This document shows positions 37,215 through 44,959 of a stretch of DNA of 64,000 bases, piece after piece (positions within the stretch are counted from its first letter, which is position 1; every line of letters begins with the position of its first letter). This stretch comes from an uncultured Prevotellaceae bacterium (GTDB lineage Bacteria > Bacteroidota > Bacteroidia > Bacteroidales > Bacteroidaceae): positions 69,097 through 133,096 of the forward strand of contig CACYME010000007.1 of NCBI GenBank assembly GCA_902775475.1, written 5' to 3'. Position numbers and translations under genes: made by a program. The notes under the pieces are model-generated. The model saw only the letters and a program-made list of their open reading frames with translations. It did not search any database and was not told the origin of the DNA.

Positions 37215-37245
37215 TTGGCCGTATGGAATAGTTTTCGTAACTTAG
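37215..37245 (+). promoter_or_regulatory. Promoter of the mannose-1-phosphate guanylyltransferase gene
   Basis: TTG, 20 bases, TAACTTAG: ideal spacing with one deviation in the -7 box. Confidence 0.65.
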
Positions 37246-37273
37246 CAGCATAAAATATTGATAATCTATATTT

Positions 37274-38365
37274 ATGGAAAAACAATCAGAGAACTATTGC
37301 GTCATCTTGGCTGGTGGCCGAGGTAAGCGCCTGTGGCCTTCAAGCCGCAAAGAGCGCCCGAAGCAGTTTGTCGACTTTTTCGGCACGGGGCGCACACAGC
37401 TTCAGTCGACCTTCGACTGCATGTCCAGGATAGTGCCCCAGGAGAACATATTAGTATGCACGAGCGAGGAGTATCAGCACTTTGTGAGGGAGCAACTGCC
37501 CGAAGTGGATGTGTCGAACCTGCTCATTGAACCAGTAAACCGCAACACGGCCCCCTCAGTGGCATGGGCTGGTGTGCGCATCCACCGACGTTGCGAGGGG
37601 GCGCGCCTCATCGTGGTGCCCACGGACCAGTTCATCGTTGGCGAGGAGGCTTTCTGCGAGTGCGTGCGCCGGGGTCTTGACTTTGTGGGCAAGAACGACA
37701 TCATCCTGACCATGGGCATCAGGCCCTCTCGCCCGGAGCCGGGCTACGGCTACATCCAGATTGGCGAGCCTACGCTGACGTCGGGCATCAGCAAGGTGCA
37801 GTCGTTCACCGAGAAGCCCGAGCGCGACTTTGCGCGCATCTTCATGGAGAGCGGGGAGTTCCTGTGGAACACGGGCATGTTCATAGCCAACGTTCACTAT
37901 CTGCGCCAGTTCTTCGCTCAGGTAATCAAGGACATGCCCTACCGTCTGGCGCAGCTCATCGACGTGCACTCCCCCGAGGAGGAGATGGCCTTCGTGCGCG
38001 CCCATTTCCCAGCCTACCCCAACCTGTCGATGGACAAGGCCACGTTCGAGATGTCGGACAATGCGTTCGTTATGCGCTGCAACTTCGGCTGGGCCGACCT
38101 TGGCACGTGGCACTCCATCTACGAGTTCATGCAGCATCAGAACGGCGACAACGTGGTCATCGACTCCGAGGTGCTGCTCGAGAACTGCAGCGGCAACATC
38201 ATCAAGCTGCCGAAGGGGCACATTGGCGTCATCAACGGTCTCGAGGGCTACATCGTGGCCGAGCAGGGCGACGTGCTGCTCATCTGCAAGAAGGGCGACT
38301 CGTCGGCGCTCATCCGCAAGTACGTTGGCGAAGTGGGCATCCGCTACGGCGAGCAGTATATATAA
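37274..38365 (+). CDS. manC: Mannose-1-phosphate guanylyltransferase
   Basis: 363 residues. Nucleotidyltransferase signature CVILAGGRGKRLWPSSRKERPKQF at 8-31, then NRNTAPSVAWA, VVPTDQFI, GYIQIGEP, FTEKP, FLWNTGMFIANV, and NFGWADLGTWHSIYEF. It makes GDP-mannose from GTP and mannose-1-phosphate, feeding capsule, glycan and fucose pathways in the cytoplasm. The length matches the single-domain form; the fused phosphomannose-isomerase cupin of longer ManC enzymes is absent. Single gene followed by a hairpin of heptamer-like arms. Confidence 0.93.
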   Translation: MEKQSENYCVILAGGRGKRLWPSSRKERPKQFVDFFGTGRTQLQSTFDCMSRIVPQENILVCTSEEYQHFVREQLPEVDVSNLLIEPVNRNTAPSVAWAGVRIHRRCEGARLIVVPTDQFIVGEEAFCECVRRGLDFVGKNDIILTMGIRPSRPEPGYGYIQIGEPTLTSGISKVQSFTEKPERDFARIFMESGEFLWNTGMFIANVHYLRQFFAQVIKDMPYRLAQLIDVHSPEEEMAFVRAHFPAYPNLSMDKATFEMSDNAFVMRCNFGWADLGTWHSIYEFMQHQNGDNVVIDSEVLLENCSGNIIKLPKGHIGVINGLEGYIVAEQGDVLLICKKGDSSALIRKYVGEVGIRYGEQYI

Positions 38366-38371
38366 AAAGCA

Positions 38372-38415
38372 GTTGAGGCTTGAGCCGTCCTGAACTGACG
38401 GTCTCAAGCCTCAAC
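38372..38415. repeat. Hairpin built from heptamer units after manC
   Basis: Arms GTTGAGGCTTGAG.CGTC and the complement around CTGAACT. Each arm is made of TTGAGGC / TTGAGCC heptamers. There is no T-run, so it is a weak candidate terminator only. Confidence 0.55.
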
Positions 38416-38457
38416 AGCTATAGGAACGAGGGGGCAAGGAGCGCTCACCGAGAGCCG

Positions 38458-38853
38458 CTACCCCTCGAAGTTTTCAAGAATCTTTCTAGCTATCTGCTGC
38501 ATCTCCTCGGCAGGCAGCTGCAGCTTTTCCTTTCTGAAGTCGGCGTCGGCCTCGCTCTGCATGGGGATGAGGTGGATGTGGGCGTGGGCCACTTCCAGGC
38601 CGAGCACCACCTGAGCCACCTTGCGGCAGGGGAATGCTTTCTTGATGGCGATGGCCACCTGCTTGGCAAACTTCTGGTAGCGGGCCAGCTCGTCGTCGTC
38701 CATATCGAAGAAGTAGTCCACCTCGCGGCGCGGAATCACCAGCGTGTGGCCCTTCACCAGCGGGTTGATGTCGAGGAAAGCGTAGAACTCGTCGTTCTCG
38801 GCGCATTTGTAGCTGGGGATCTCGCCAGCGGCAATCTTACTGAAAATGTCCAT
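38458..38853 (-). CDS. HIT family protein (histidine triad hydrolase)
   Basis: 131 residues. Complete HIT domain: FSKIAAGEIPSYKCAENDEFYAFLDINPLVKGHTLVIPRREVDYFFDMDDDE and the histidine triad HAHIHLIPM near residue 98. A nucleotide hydrolase or transferase of the Hint/PKCI type acting on purine nucleoside phosphoramidates, cytoplasmic. Lies 60 bases downstream of greA on the same strand, so the two are probably co-transcribed; this order is common in Bacteroidetes. Confidence 0.93.
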   Translation of the reverse strand: MDIFSKIAAGEIPSYKCAENDEFYAFLDINPLVKGHTLVIPRREVDYFFDMDDDELARYQKFAKQVAIAIKKAFPCRKVAQVVLGLEVAHAHIHLIPMQSEADADFRKEKLQLPAEEMQQIARKILENFEG

Positions 38854-38913
38854 CTTGAGATTTACGGATTTACGGATTGACTGATTTACGATTTACGGAT
38901 TGACGATTTACGA
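38854..38913. repeat. Heptamer-like array between greA and the HIT gene
   Basis: Units ATTTACG, GATTTACG and GATTGACG (7-8 bases) repeated about eight times fill the gap. Different word, same style as the mre gaps. Confidence 0.6.
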
Positions 38914-39381
38914 TTATCCGACGCTGATTTTCTCGATGCGCAGCTTGATGGTGCCACGGGGAATCTTCACTTCTACCTCGTCGCCCACCTTGTGGTTCAG
39001 CAGTCCCTGTGCGATGGGGGTCTTGATGGAAATCTTTCCCTGTCGCAGGTCGGCCTCGTTCTCGCTGACGATGGTATAGGTCATGCGGGCCTTGTTGGCC
39101 AGGTTGGTCATCTCCACCTTCGACAGAATCTGCACGGAGTCGGAGCTGAGGCGCGACGTATCGACGATTTTTGCCTCGGCGATGGCCAGCTTCAGCTGAT
39201 TGATTTTCGACTCCAGATGAGCCTGTGCCTCCTTGGCGGCTTCATATTCCGAGTTCTCGCTCAGGTCGCCCTTGTCGCGTGCTTCGGCGATGGCGGCCGA
39301 TGCCTTCGGGCGTTCCACACCCTCCAGGTGTTTCAGTTCGGCAATGAGCTTGTCATAGCCTTCTTGTGACATGTATGCCAT
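38914..39381 (-). CDS. greA: Transcription elongation factor GreA
   Basis: 155 residues. N-terminal coiled-coil (MSQEGYDKLIAELKHLEGVERPKASAAIAEARDKGDLSENSEYEAAKEAQA) with the acidic tip DLSENSEY that enters the RNA polymerase secondary channel, then the FKBP-like C-terminal domain (TIVSENEADLRQGKISIKTPIAQGLLNHKVGDEVEVKIP). It promotes cleavage of backtracked RNA. Its roughly 150-base leader contains a terminator-like hairpin downstream of the promoter. A HIT gene follows. Confidence 0.95.
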   Translation of the reverse strand: MAYMSQEGYDKLIAELKHLEGVERPKASAAIAEARDKGDLSENSEYEAAKEAQAHLESKINQLKLAIAEAKIVDTSRLSSDSVQILSKVEMTNLANKARMTYTIVSENEADLRQGKISIKTPIAQGLLNHKVGDEVEVKIPRGTIKLRIEKISVG

Positions 39382-39459
39382 ATCTGTTCTGTTTTTTTAA
39401 TGTTTTCCTAACTGATCGTTAATTCCTATTTAGGTACGTGTCTCGCAGCAGTAAAAGCA

Positions 39460-39495
39460 AAGAATCCCGACCGTTCTCTCAGGGTCGGAATCCTT
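39460..39495 (-). promoter_or_regulatory. Terminator-like hairpin in the greA leader (attenuator candidate)
   Basis: On the minus-strand RNA the arms AAGGATTCCGACC and GGTCGGGATTCTT pair at all 13 positions using two G-U pairs; on the plus strand those positions would be A-C mismatches, so the structure belongs to the minus-strand RNA. It is followed by TTCTTTGCTTTT and lies between the greA promoter and the start codon. It could also stop read-through from the sirtuin gene. Confidence 0.6.
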
Positions 39496-39533
39496 GACCT
39501 ATATGTGTTGTGTATGTATCCTAAATTTGGGTG

Positions 39534-39563
39534 CAAAGTTAGGCTTTTTTCCCGAAACGTCAA
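39534..39563 (-). promoter_or_regulatory. Promoter of greA
   Basis: Minus strand TTG, 19 bases, TAACTTTG, about 150 bases before the ATG, giving an unusually long leader. Confidence 0.75.
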
Positions 39564-39587
39564 AGTTTTTCGCGTTAAAAAACGTTT

Positions 39588-40295
39588 TCACCCTTTCTGC
39601 TGCCCTGTGAGCAGGTCGAAGAGTTCGCGCATGCCGGCGCTGGCTCCCTTCTGTATCTGTTTCACGTTTGCCCCTGCGCTGATGGGGTTGGGGTCGATGA
39701 GGTAGACGGGCACTCCGGGACGCACATAGTGCACCAGTCCGGCAGCGGGATAGACGTTGAGCGAGGTGCCGATGATGATGAAGATGTCGGCCTCCTCGGC
39801 TTCCTCGGCGGCCACGGTGATGTTGGGCACAGCCTCGCCGAAGAACACGATGTAGGGTCGGAGCAGCGAGCCGTCGCCGGCCTTCGTGCCGGGCTCCACC
39901 ACGCAGTCCTCGGGCGTCAGCTGCCTGATGTAGCGCGGGTCGTCGACATTGCGGCTCGAGCACACCTTCATCAGCTCGCCGTGCAGGTGGACCACCTTCG
40001 TAGAGCCGGCCTGCTCGTGCAGGTTGTCCACATTCTGCGTCACCACCGTCACGTCGAAATAGCGCTCCAGGTCGGCCACCAGGCGGTGGCCCTCGTTGGG
40101 TTTCACGCCCCAGCACTTCTGCCGCAGCATGTTATAGAAGTTCGTCACCAGCGTGGGGTCGGCCTCCCAGCCCTCATGCGTGGCCACCTGTGCCACGGGG
40201 TATTCCTCCCACAGCCCGTCGGCATCGCGGAAGGTCCTCAGACCACTCTCCACCGACATGCCGGCGCCAGTCAGTACAACAATTTTCTTTTTCAT
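39588..40295 (-). CDS. cobB: Sir2-family NAD-dependent protein deacylase
   Basis: 235 residues. Sirtuin motifs: VVLTGAGMSVESGLRTFRDADGLWEE (NAD binding), TQNVDNLHEQAGSTKVVHLHGEL with the catalytic His, FFGEAVPN, IIIGTSLNVYPAAGLV. The zinc cysteines of the usual CxxC-CxxC module appear lost: CSSRNVDDPRYI... and DCVVEP keep only single cysteines. This is the CobB-like class often found in Bacteroidetes with a reduced zinc site. It removes acyl groups from lysines in the cytoplasm. Its own promoter lies about 45 bases upstream. Confidence 0.9.
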   Translation of the reverse strand: MKKKIVVLTGAGMSVESGLRTFRDADGLWEEYPVAQVATHEGWEADPTLVTNFYNMLRQKCWGVKPNEGHRLVADLERYFDVTVVTQNVDNLHEQAGSTKVVHLHGELMKVCSSRNVDDPRYIRQLTPEDCVVEPGTKAGDGSLLRPYIVFFGEAVPNITVAAEEAEEADIFIIIGTSLNVYPAAGLVHYVRPGVPVYLIDPNPISAGANVKQIQKGASAGMRELFDLLTGQQKG

Positions 40296-40339
40296 CGTTC
40301 TTTCGTTGTTATTGGGGTTGTTCGTTTGCTTTGATGGTG

Positions 40340-40370
40340 CAAAAATAGTGAAAAGCCGTCAAACCTGCAA
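40340..40370 (-). promoter_or_regulatory. Promoter of the sirtuin gene
   Basis: Minus strand TTG, 20 bases, TATTTTTG. Confidence 0.7.
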
Positions 40371-40689
40371 ATTTTCCGGCACAAATTATTTCGAGCAATA
40401 CGATTGCTCCAGAGTTTTTATGGAACTACCACAAAGCAGTAAATCTATCATAACCTTGGGGCAACCATACCTTGAACAATGCGTCGAGCGGCAATTCTCA
40501 TTTGTCCCCGCGCAGAGACGCAGAGGGCGCAGAGTCTCGCAGAGAGCATCTTTCTCTGAGAGAGGCGCCTTCGGCGCATGGAGCCAACGGAGTATTTCAC
40601 AGACCTTTGAGGCACTCTGCAGCCTCAGCGTCTTCCATATAACAAAAAAATCGATGTACGGTTGGCCATACGCCCATCATGATGCCAGA

Positions 40690-40860
40690 GGCATCAGATA
40701 ATGGTAGCCAGCCATGCAGCCTTGCCGTAGGTACGGCGAAATGGCTGGTGTGTTGGTGCAGCAGAGGAGGACGCATGCCGTAGGTATGCGATAGGTTGTC
40801 GTCTACCTAAAGCCACCAGCCATTTCGCAGCCCCTCCCCTACATGGGAGGGGAACGGCTT
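40690..40860. other. Structured non-coding segment with nested inverted repeats
   Basis: A perfect 15-bp inverted repeat, GCGAAATGGCTGGTG at 40736-40750 with its complement at 40814-40828, encloses smaller hairpins. The word GCCGTAGGTA occurs twice (40724 and 40771 regions) with compensating partners (TACGGC, ATGC). A further hairpin CCCCTCCC / GGGAGGGG follows at 40831-40852. Upstream, around 40508-40550, CGCAGAG occurs four times. The 1.27-kb gap (40296-41569) has no convincing gene. Confidence 0.5.
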
Positions 40861-41069
40861 CGCATGAGTTCTCGCAGGTGACGGACTTTTTCAAGTGGAC
40901 TCAATCATTACTCTGCGCGAGTTCAAAGTCTTTTACGAACTTGCCGCCAAGCGGTCGTTCAAAAACAAGGAAAAACCACTTTTTGGCATGCAAAAAAAAA
41001 CGGTTTCACTCTGTGCTTTTGGCTCTGGTTTGCTGCATGCTCTTTTTTTTGAACAAAATTGACAAAATG

Positions 41070-41209
41070 GCCATTTTTGGCCTCCATATTTTGAAAATTC
41101 TCCACGAAAACAACTTTTGGACGAAAAAACGCCTGTTTTGCCATTTTTGGCCTCCATATTTTGAAAATTCTCCACGAAAACAACTTTTGGACGAAAAAAC
41201 GCCTGTTTT
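41070..41209. repeat. Perfect 70-bp tandem duplication
   Basis: Two identical head-to-tail copies (41070-41139, 41140-41209), each starting GCCATTTTTGGCCTCC and ending ACGCCTGTTTT. Identity of both copies points to a recent event. Confidence 0.85.
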
Positions 41210-41239
41210 TTGATGGTTCGCTAAACGATTGACTATCAG

Positions 41240-41545
41240 TAGATTGATTCAATTTTCACAAAAAAGGGGCTCCGTTTAGAAAAAAAAGTCAACGCCTTTT
41301 GAAAATTTGGCGTTGACTTTTGAAAATTTGGCGTGCTTACAAAAACGCGAAAAGTAGCAAAATTTGCGCAAAAAACGTGCACAAAAGCAGGGTATGTGTG
41401 CAAATTTTCGCCTTCTGCGCCTTGATTTTTCATCGGGCGAGGGTTGGAAGAGGGGCCAAAACGGCCATTTTTCACTCCAGAATGCTTCGCCGCCGTGAAC
41501 AAAATTTTCTTTGAAAAATATTGACTTTTTTGAGCAAGAATCAAG
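41240..41545. repeat. Spacer repeat element, copy R4 (diverged)
   Basis: Palindrome AAAAAAGTCAACGCC - TTTTGAAAATTT - GGCGTTGACTTTT at 41281-41320, followed by GAAAATTTGGCGTGCTTAC. Compared with the reverse of R3 the flanks agree but the 12-base loop is inverted, so the words TTTTGAAAATTTGGCG are direct repeats here (41296 and 41317) and inverted repeats in R3. The right part (GTGCACAAAAGC...TATGTGTGCAAA, then CAAAACGGCCATTTTTCACTC) aligns with R2 and R5. Confidence 0.65.
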
Positions 41546-41569
41546 GAAAATTCGGTGCTTTTTGAACCG

Positions 41570-42118
41570 TCAGAAGTTGACCTTCCTCTCTGGCTCAGCA
41601 AACGAGCAGAATCGGGCCGTGGCATTGGTGATGTAGAGCACGGCCATGTTGCCATCGTCGGCCTTGTACATGCCTTTCAGGCCCTCGTTGCGATTCAGGA
41701 ACTCCTCTTTCACGCTGAGCGTCTCGTCGTTGACCAGGGTTCCGCTCAGGCGCATCCACTCGCTGCCCGAGGGCTTCAGGGCGCAGATTTCGAACTTGCC
41801 GTTCTTGGCCATCTGCTTGTAGACGTCCTTCACCTTGCCGGTCATGATGTACAGGCGACCGTCGATAATCTCCGACACGCCGAAGGCGCGCACACGGGGC
41901 TGGTCACCGTCGGTGGTGGCGATGAAGAACGTGCCACACTCCTTCAGGTAGGCCTGAGCCTCCTCCATGTTGGCCTGTCGGGTTTCGGGGTCCACATTTG
42001 CAGCCGCCTCCGTCTGGGGTGCCTGCTCCGTTTCGTTCTCCACGGCCTGCGAAGGCTTGTTCTCTGAGCATGCTGCTATGGTCAGCAACATGGCAAAAGC
42101 AAAAATAGTCTTTTTCAT
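41570..42118 (-). CDS. Pyridoxamine 5'-phosphate oxidase-like lipoprotein
   Basis: 182 residues. Lipoprotein signal with lipobox LTIAAC (Cys17), then an acidic linker and a split-barrel flavin-binding domain of the PNPOx-like type (LKECGTFFIATTDGDQPRVRAFGVSEIIDGRLYIMTGKVKDVYKQMAKNGKFEICAL). These proteins usually bind FMN, heme or F420; the true PdxH catalytic residues are not evident. A surface- or periplasm-anchored member is less usual than the cytoplasmic ones. A -7 box TAACTTTG lies about 30 bases upstream (minus strand, 42150-42157). Confidence 0.85.
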   Translation of the reverse strand: MKKTIFAFAMLLTIAACSENKPSQAVENETEQAPQTEAAANVDPETRQANMEEAQAYLKECGTFFIATTDGDQPRVRAFGVSEIIDGRLYIMTGKVKDVYKQMAKNGKFEICALKPSGSEWMRLSGTLVNDETLSVKEEFLNRNEGLKGMYKADDGNMAVLYITNATARFCSFAEPERKVNF

Positions 42119-42252
42119 GTGTCTATGAGTTTTAACGGGTTTAGTGGGGCAAAGTTACGATAATTATTTTATTTATGATTTATTTTTATTAAAACATTAC
42201 AAAAAAATAGTAATTTTTCGGCAGATATAGTCGCTAAGTCAGAAATAATTAC

Positions 42253-42260
42253 TAATTTTG
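42253..42260 (+). promoter_or_regulatory. -7 box upstream of the FKBP cluster
   Basis: TAATTTTG, followed by GCACC as at other promoters here; no TTG at the ideal distance. It supports the start codon at 42306 over the one at 42258, which would lie inside the promoter. Confidence 0.5.
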
Positions 42261-42305
42261 CACCGTTTTTTTGGATGTATATACATTATTTTATATAGAG
42301 AAAGC

Positions 42306-42914
42306 ATGGATAAACTGAGTTATGCCCTTGGCTTGGGCATCGGGCAGCAATTGGCACAGATGGGTGCTGCTGCCGACTTGAACGTTGACGACTTCGCACA
42401 GTCCATCCGCGACGTGCTTCAAGGAAACGAATTGAAGGTCTCGCACCGCGAGGCTCAGCAAATCGTGAGCGAATATTTCCAGAAGCAGGAGCAGCGGATG
42501 AACGCCGAGCGCGCTGAGAAGGGCAAGGCCGCCAAGCAGGAAGGCGAGAAATACCTCGTGGAGAACGCCAAGAAGGAAGGCGTCATCACCACGGCCAGCG
42601 GCCTGCAATACCAGGTGCTGCGCGAGGGCAACGGCAAGCGCCCCACGGCGAAGGACTCTGTGAAGTGCCACTACGAGGGCTTCCTCATCGACGGCACCGT
42701 GTTCGACTCGAGCGTGCAGCGCGGCGAGCCCGCCGTCTTCGGCCTGCAGCAGGTCATTGCCGGCTGGACCGAGGGTCTGCAGCTCATGCAGGAGGGTGGC
42801 AAGTACCGCTTCTTCATCCCCTACCGACTGGCCTATGGCGAGGGCGGCGCCGGACAGCTCATCCCCCCGTTCGCCACGCTCATCTTCGACGTGGAGCTGA
42901 TAGAGGTTCTTTGA
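42306..42914 (+). CDS. FKBP-type peptidyl-prolyl isomerase, cytoplasmic paralogue
   Basis: 202 residues from MDKLSYALGLGIGQQL; the longer frame beginning at 42258 overlaps the -7 box. N-terminal helical dimerisation domain (FKBP_N) to about 95, then the FKBP domain: VITTASGLQYQVLREGNGKRPTAKDSVKCHYEGFLIDGTVFDSS, PAVFGLQQVIAGWTEGLQLMQEGGKYRFFIPYRLAYG. No signal peptide, unlike the two paralogues that follow within 40 and 12 bases. Accelerates prolyl isomerisation during folding; a Mip/FkpA-like chaperone. Confidence 0.9.
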   Translation: MDKLSYALGLGIGQQLAQMGAAADLNVDDFAQSIRDVLQGNELKVSHREAQQIVSEYFQKQEQRMNAERAEKGKAAKQEGEKYLVENAKKEGVITTASGLQYQVLREGNGKRPTAKDSVKCHYEGFLIDGTVFDSSVQRGEPAVFGLQQVIAGWTEGLQLMQEGGKYRFFIPYRLAYGEGGAGQLIPPFATLIFDVELIEVL

Positions 42915-42954
42915 ACATCATATAGTTTTCAAAAAAAATAATAACACAAAAAAA

Positions 42955-43899
42955 ATGAAAAAACTTACTTTCATGGCCGTTACGGCCATTGCAGCCGCCA
43001 CGCTCGCTTCCTGTGGCGCTGGTGCCCCCAAGGCAAACCTGAAGAGCGATGTTGACACCCTGAGCTATGCAGCTGGTATCTCGCTGGCCGACGAGCTGAA
43101 GCAGTACAACGTGCTGGAGCAGCAGTTCGGCGTTGACTCCGCTTATGTGAACGACTTCATCAAGGGCGTTCAGGAGTCGGCAAAGGCTGGCGACGACAAG
43201 CGCAAGGCCGCCTACTATGCCGGTGTGCAGGTGGGCAACATGCTCAACAGCCAGATTATCCCCGGCATGACCCGCCAGTTCCTGGGCGACGACTCCACCG
43301 CCGAGCTCTCGCGCAACAACCTGCTGGCCGCCTTCGTTGAGGTGCTCACCGGCAAGGATGCCAAGCTGACCACCGAGCAGGCTCAGGAAATCCAGAAGCG
43401 CTTCCAGGAGAAGCAGCAGGAAATCCAGATGGCTAAGCAGCAGGCCGACATGGAGAAGCAGAAGGCTGAGCGCTGGGAGAAGGCCGACAAGGAGAACGCC
43501 GAGAAGTTTGCCGAGTACAAGGCCCAGAACGAGAAGTTCCTGGCCGACAACAAGGCTAAGGACGGCATCCAGACCACGGCCAGCGGTCTGCAGTACAAGG
43601 TAGTGAAGATGGGCGAGGGCGAGAAGCCCACTGCCAAGAACTTCGTGAAGGTGAACTACGAGGGCCGTACCATCGACGGTAAGGTGTTCGACAGCAGCTA
43701 CGAGCGCAACCAGCCCGCACAGTTCGGCCTGCAGCAGGTCATCAAGGGTTGGACCGAGGTGCTTCAGCTCATGCCCGTCGGCTCTGAGTTCGAGGTCTAC
43801 ATTCCGCAGGAGCTGGCCTACGGCCCCGAGGATCAGGAGAAGATCAAGCCCTACTCTACCCTCATCTTCAAGATTGAGCTGCTCGACATCGTGCGTTAA
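42955..43899 (+). CDS. FKBP-type peptidyl-prolyl isomerase, lipoprotein paralogue
   Basis: 314 residues. Lipoprotein signal (AAATLASC, Cys20), FKBP_N dimerisation region starting LSYAAGISLADELKQYNVLEQ, a long charged coiled helix (EKQQEIQMAKQQADMEKQKAERWEKADKENAEKFAEY), and an FKBP domain (ASGLQYKVVKMGEGEKPTAKNFVKVNYEGRTIDGKVFDSS, PVGSEFEVYIPQELAYG). Second of three tandem paralogues, probably one operon. Expected to be membrane anchored and to help fold periplasmic or outer membrane proteins. Confidence 0.92.
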   Translation: MKKLTFMAVTAIAAATLASCGAGAPKANLKSDVDTLSYAAGISLADELKQYNVLEQQFGVDSAYVNDFIKGVQESAKAGDDKRKAAYYAGVQVGNMLNSQIIPGMTRQFLGDDSTAELSRNNLLAAFVEVLTGKDAKLTTEQAQEIQKRFQEKQQEIQMAKQQADMEKQKAERWEKADKENAEKFAEYKAQNEKFLADNKAKDGIQTTASGLQYKVVKMGEGEKPTAKNFVKVNYEGRTIDGKVFDSSYERNQPAQFGLQQVIKGWTEVLQLMPVGSEFEVYIPQELAYGPEDQEKIKPYSTLIFKIELLDIVR

Positions 43900-43911
43900 T
43901 ATTCTCGCAAC

Positions 43912-44826
43912 ATGAAGAGAATCATCGTTTTAGCACTCGCCGCCCTGGTGGCGGGTGCTTCTTTTAATACCGCTCTGGCCGACAAGAAGAAAAAGAAAAA
44001 GGCCAAGGAAGAGCAGCAGCAGGAGGTGGTGGAGGTGAAGCAGCCCGTGCAGCTGGTCACGAGCAGCGACTCGCTGAGCTATGCCGCCGGCATCACCATG
44101 ACCAACGGGCTGATGCCCTTCCTGCAGCAGCAGCTGAAGGTCGATACGGCCTACATGGCCGACTTCGTGCGCGGCCTCAACGAGGCGCTGACAGGCAAGG
44201 AGACACCCGCCCAGCAGGCCTACCGCGCCGGATTCCAGATTGCCGACCAGGTGAAGAGCGGCATGCTGCCCCGCATGAAGCAGGAATTTACCGACACACC
44301 CGACAGCATCATCGAGCCGATTCTTTTCCGCGGCTTTGCCGATGCCATCGCTAAAGACGAATCGGTGATGAACATGCGGAAGGCTGAGCGCCTCTTCAAG
44401 AAGAAGCAGGAAAGCAACCACGAGGCCATGGTGGCCGCCAAGAACAAGGTGGGCCGCGAATTCCTGGCCGAGAACGCCAAGAAAGAGGGCGTCATCACCA
44501 CTCCCAGCGGCTTGCAGTACAAGGTGCTGGTGCAGGGCAGCGGACAGGTGCCGCAGGCCACTGACAAGGTGAAGGTGAACTACGAGGGTCGCCTCATCGA
44601 CGGCACCGTCTTCGACGCCTCGTCGAAGCACGGCAACGACCCCATCTCCTTCCGCGCCGACCAGGTCATCCGTGGCTGGACCGAGGCGCTCACCATGATG
44701 CCCGTAGGCTCGAAGTGGCAGCTCTACATCCCACAGGAACTGGGCTACGGCGAGCGCCAGGCTGGCAACATCCCGCCCTACTCTGTTCTCATTTTCGACG
44801 TGGAGCTGGTGGGCATCGAAAAGTAA
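43912..44826 (+). CDS. FKBP-type peptidyl-prolyl isomerase, secreted paralogue
   Basis: 304 residues. Sec signal peptide (IIVLALAALVAGASFNTALA), a Lys-rich patch (DKKKKKKAKEEQQQ), FKBP_N (LSYAAGITMTNGLMPFLQQQLKVDTAYMADFVRGLNEALTG) and FKBP domain (TPSGLQYKVLVQGSGQVPQATDKVKVNYEGRLIDGTVFDAS, PVGSKWQLYIPQELGYGERQAGNIPPYSVLIFDVEL). Third paralogue, 12 bases after the lipoprotein form. With cytoplasmic, lipid-anchored and soluble periplasmic members, the trio covers three compartments. Confidence 0.92.
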   Translation: MKRIIVLALAALVAGASFNTALADKKKKKKAKEEQQQEVVEVKQPVQLVTSSDSLSYAAGITMTNGLMPFLQQQLKVDTAYMADFVRGLNEALTGKETPAQQAYRAGFQIADQVKSGMLPRMKQEFTDTPDSIIEPILFRGFADAIAKDESVMNMRKAERLFKKKQESNHEAMVAAKNKVGREFLAENAKKEGVITTPSGLQYKVLVQGSGQVPQATDKVKVNYEGRLIDGTVFDASSKHGNDPISFRADQVIRGWTEALTMMPVGSKWQLYIPQELGYGERQAGNIPPYSVLIFDVELVGIEK

Positions 44827-44858
44827 CGTCAACGACCACTTTTTCTTCACATTTATTA

Positions 44859-44898
44859 CATTTTGCGCACGTTTTTAGAAAAAATGTGCGCAAAATGT
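44859..44898. promoter_or_regulatory. 12-bp inverted repeat abutting the lrp-family promoter
   Basis: CATTTTGCGCAC and its perfect complement GTGCGCAAAATG, 16 bases apart, ending one base before the TTG of the next promoter. It may terminate the FKBP transcript (a T-run lies inside the loop, not after it) or be an operator for the Lrp-type regulator. Confidence 0.6.
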
Positions 44899-44929
44899 TG
44901 TCTATTCCATTATTTTTGACTACTTTTGC
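44899..44929 (+). promoter_or_regulatory. Promoter of the Lrp-family gene
   Basis: TTG, 20 bases, TACTTTTG, 31 bases before the ATG. Confidence 0.8.
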
Positions 44930-44959
44930 TGACAAATTGTAAACTTAGGGTCAAAAGAT

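Larger units (their letters stand above)
36840..37273. other. Spacer holding tRNA-Leu and its signals
   Basis: The first 120 bases after the DUF6398 gene show nothing recognisable. Then come the tRNA terminator, the tRNA, its promoter (all minus strand) and the promoter of the guanylyltransferase gene (plus strand). Confidence 0.7.

Noticed and set aside
40878-41213. 111-codon frame in the gap near R4
   Set aside because: It runs across the perfect 70-bp tandem duplication and has no recognisable domain, start signal or coding bias.
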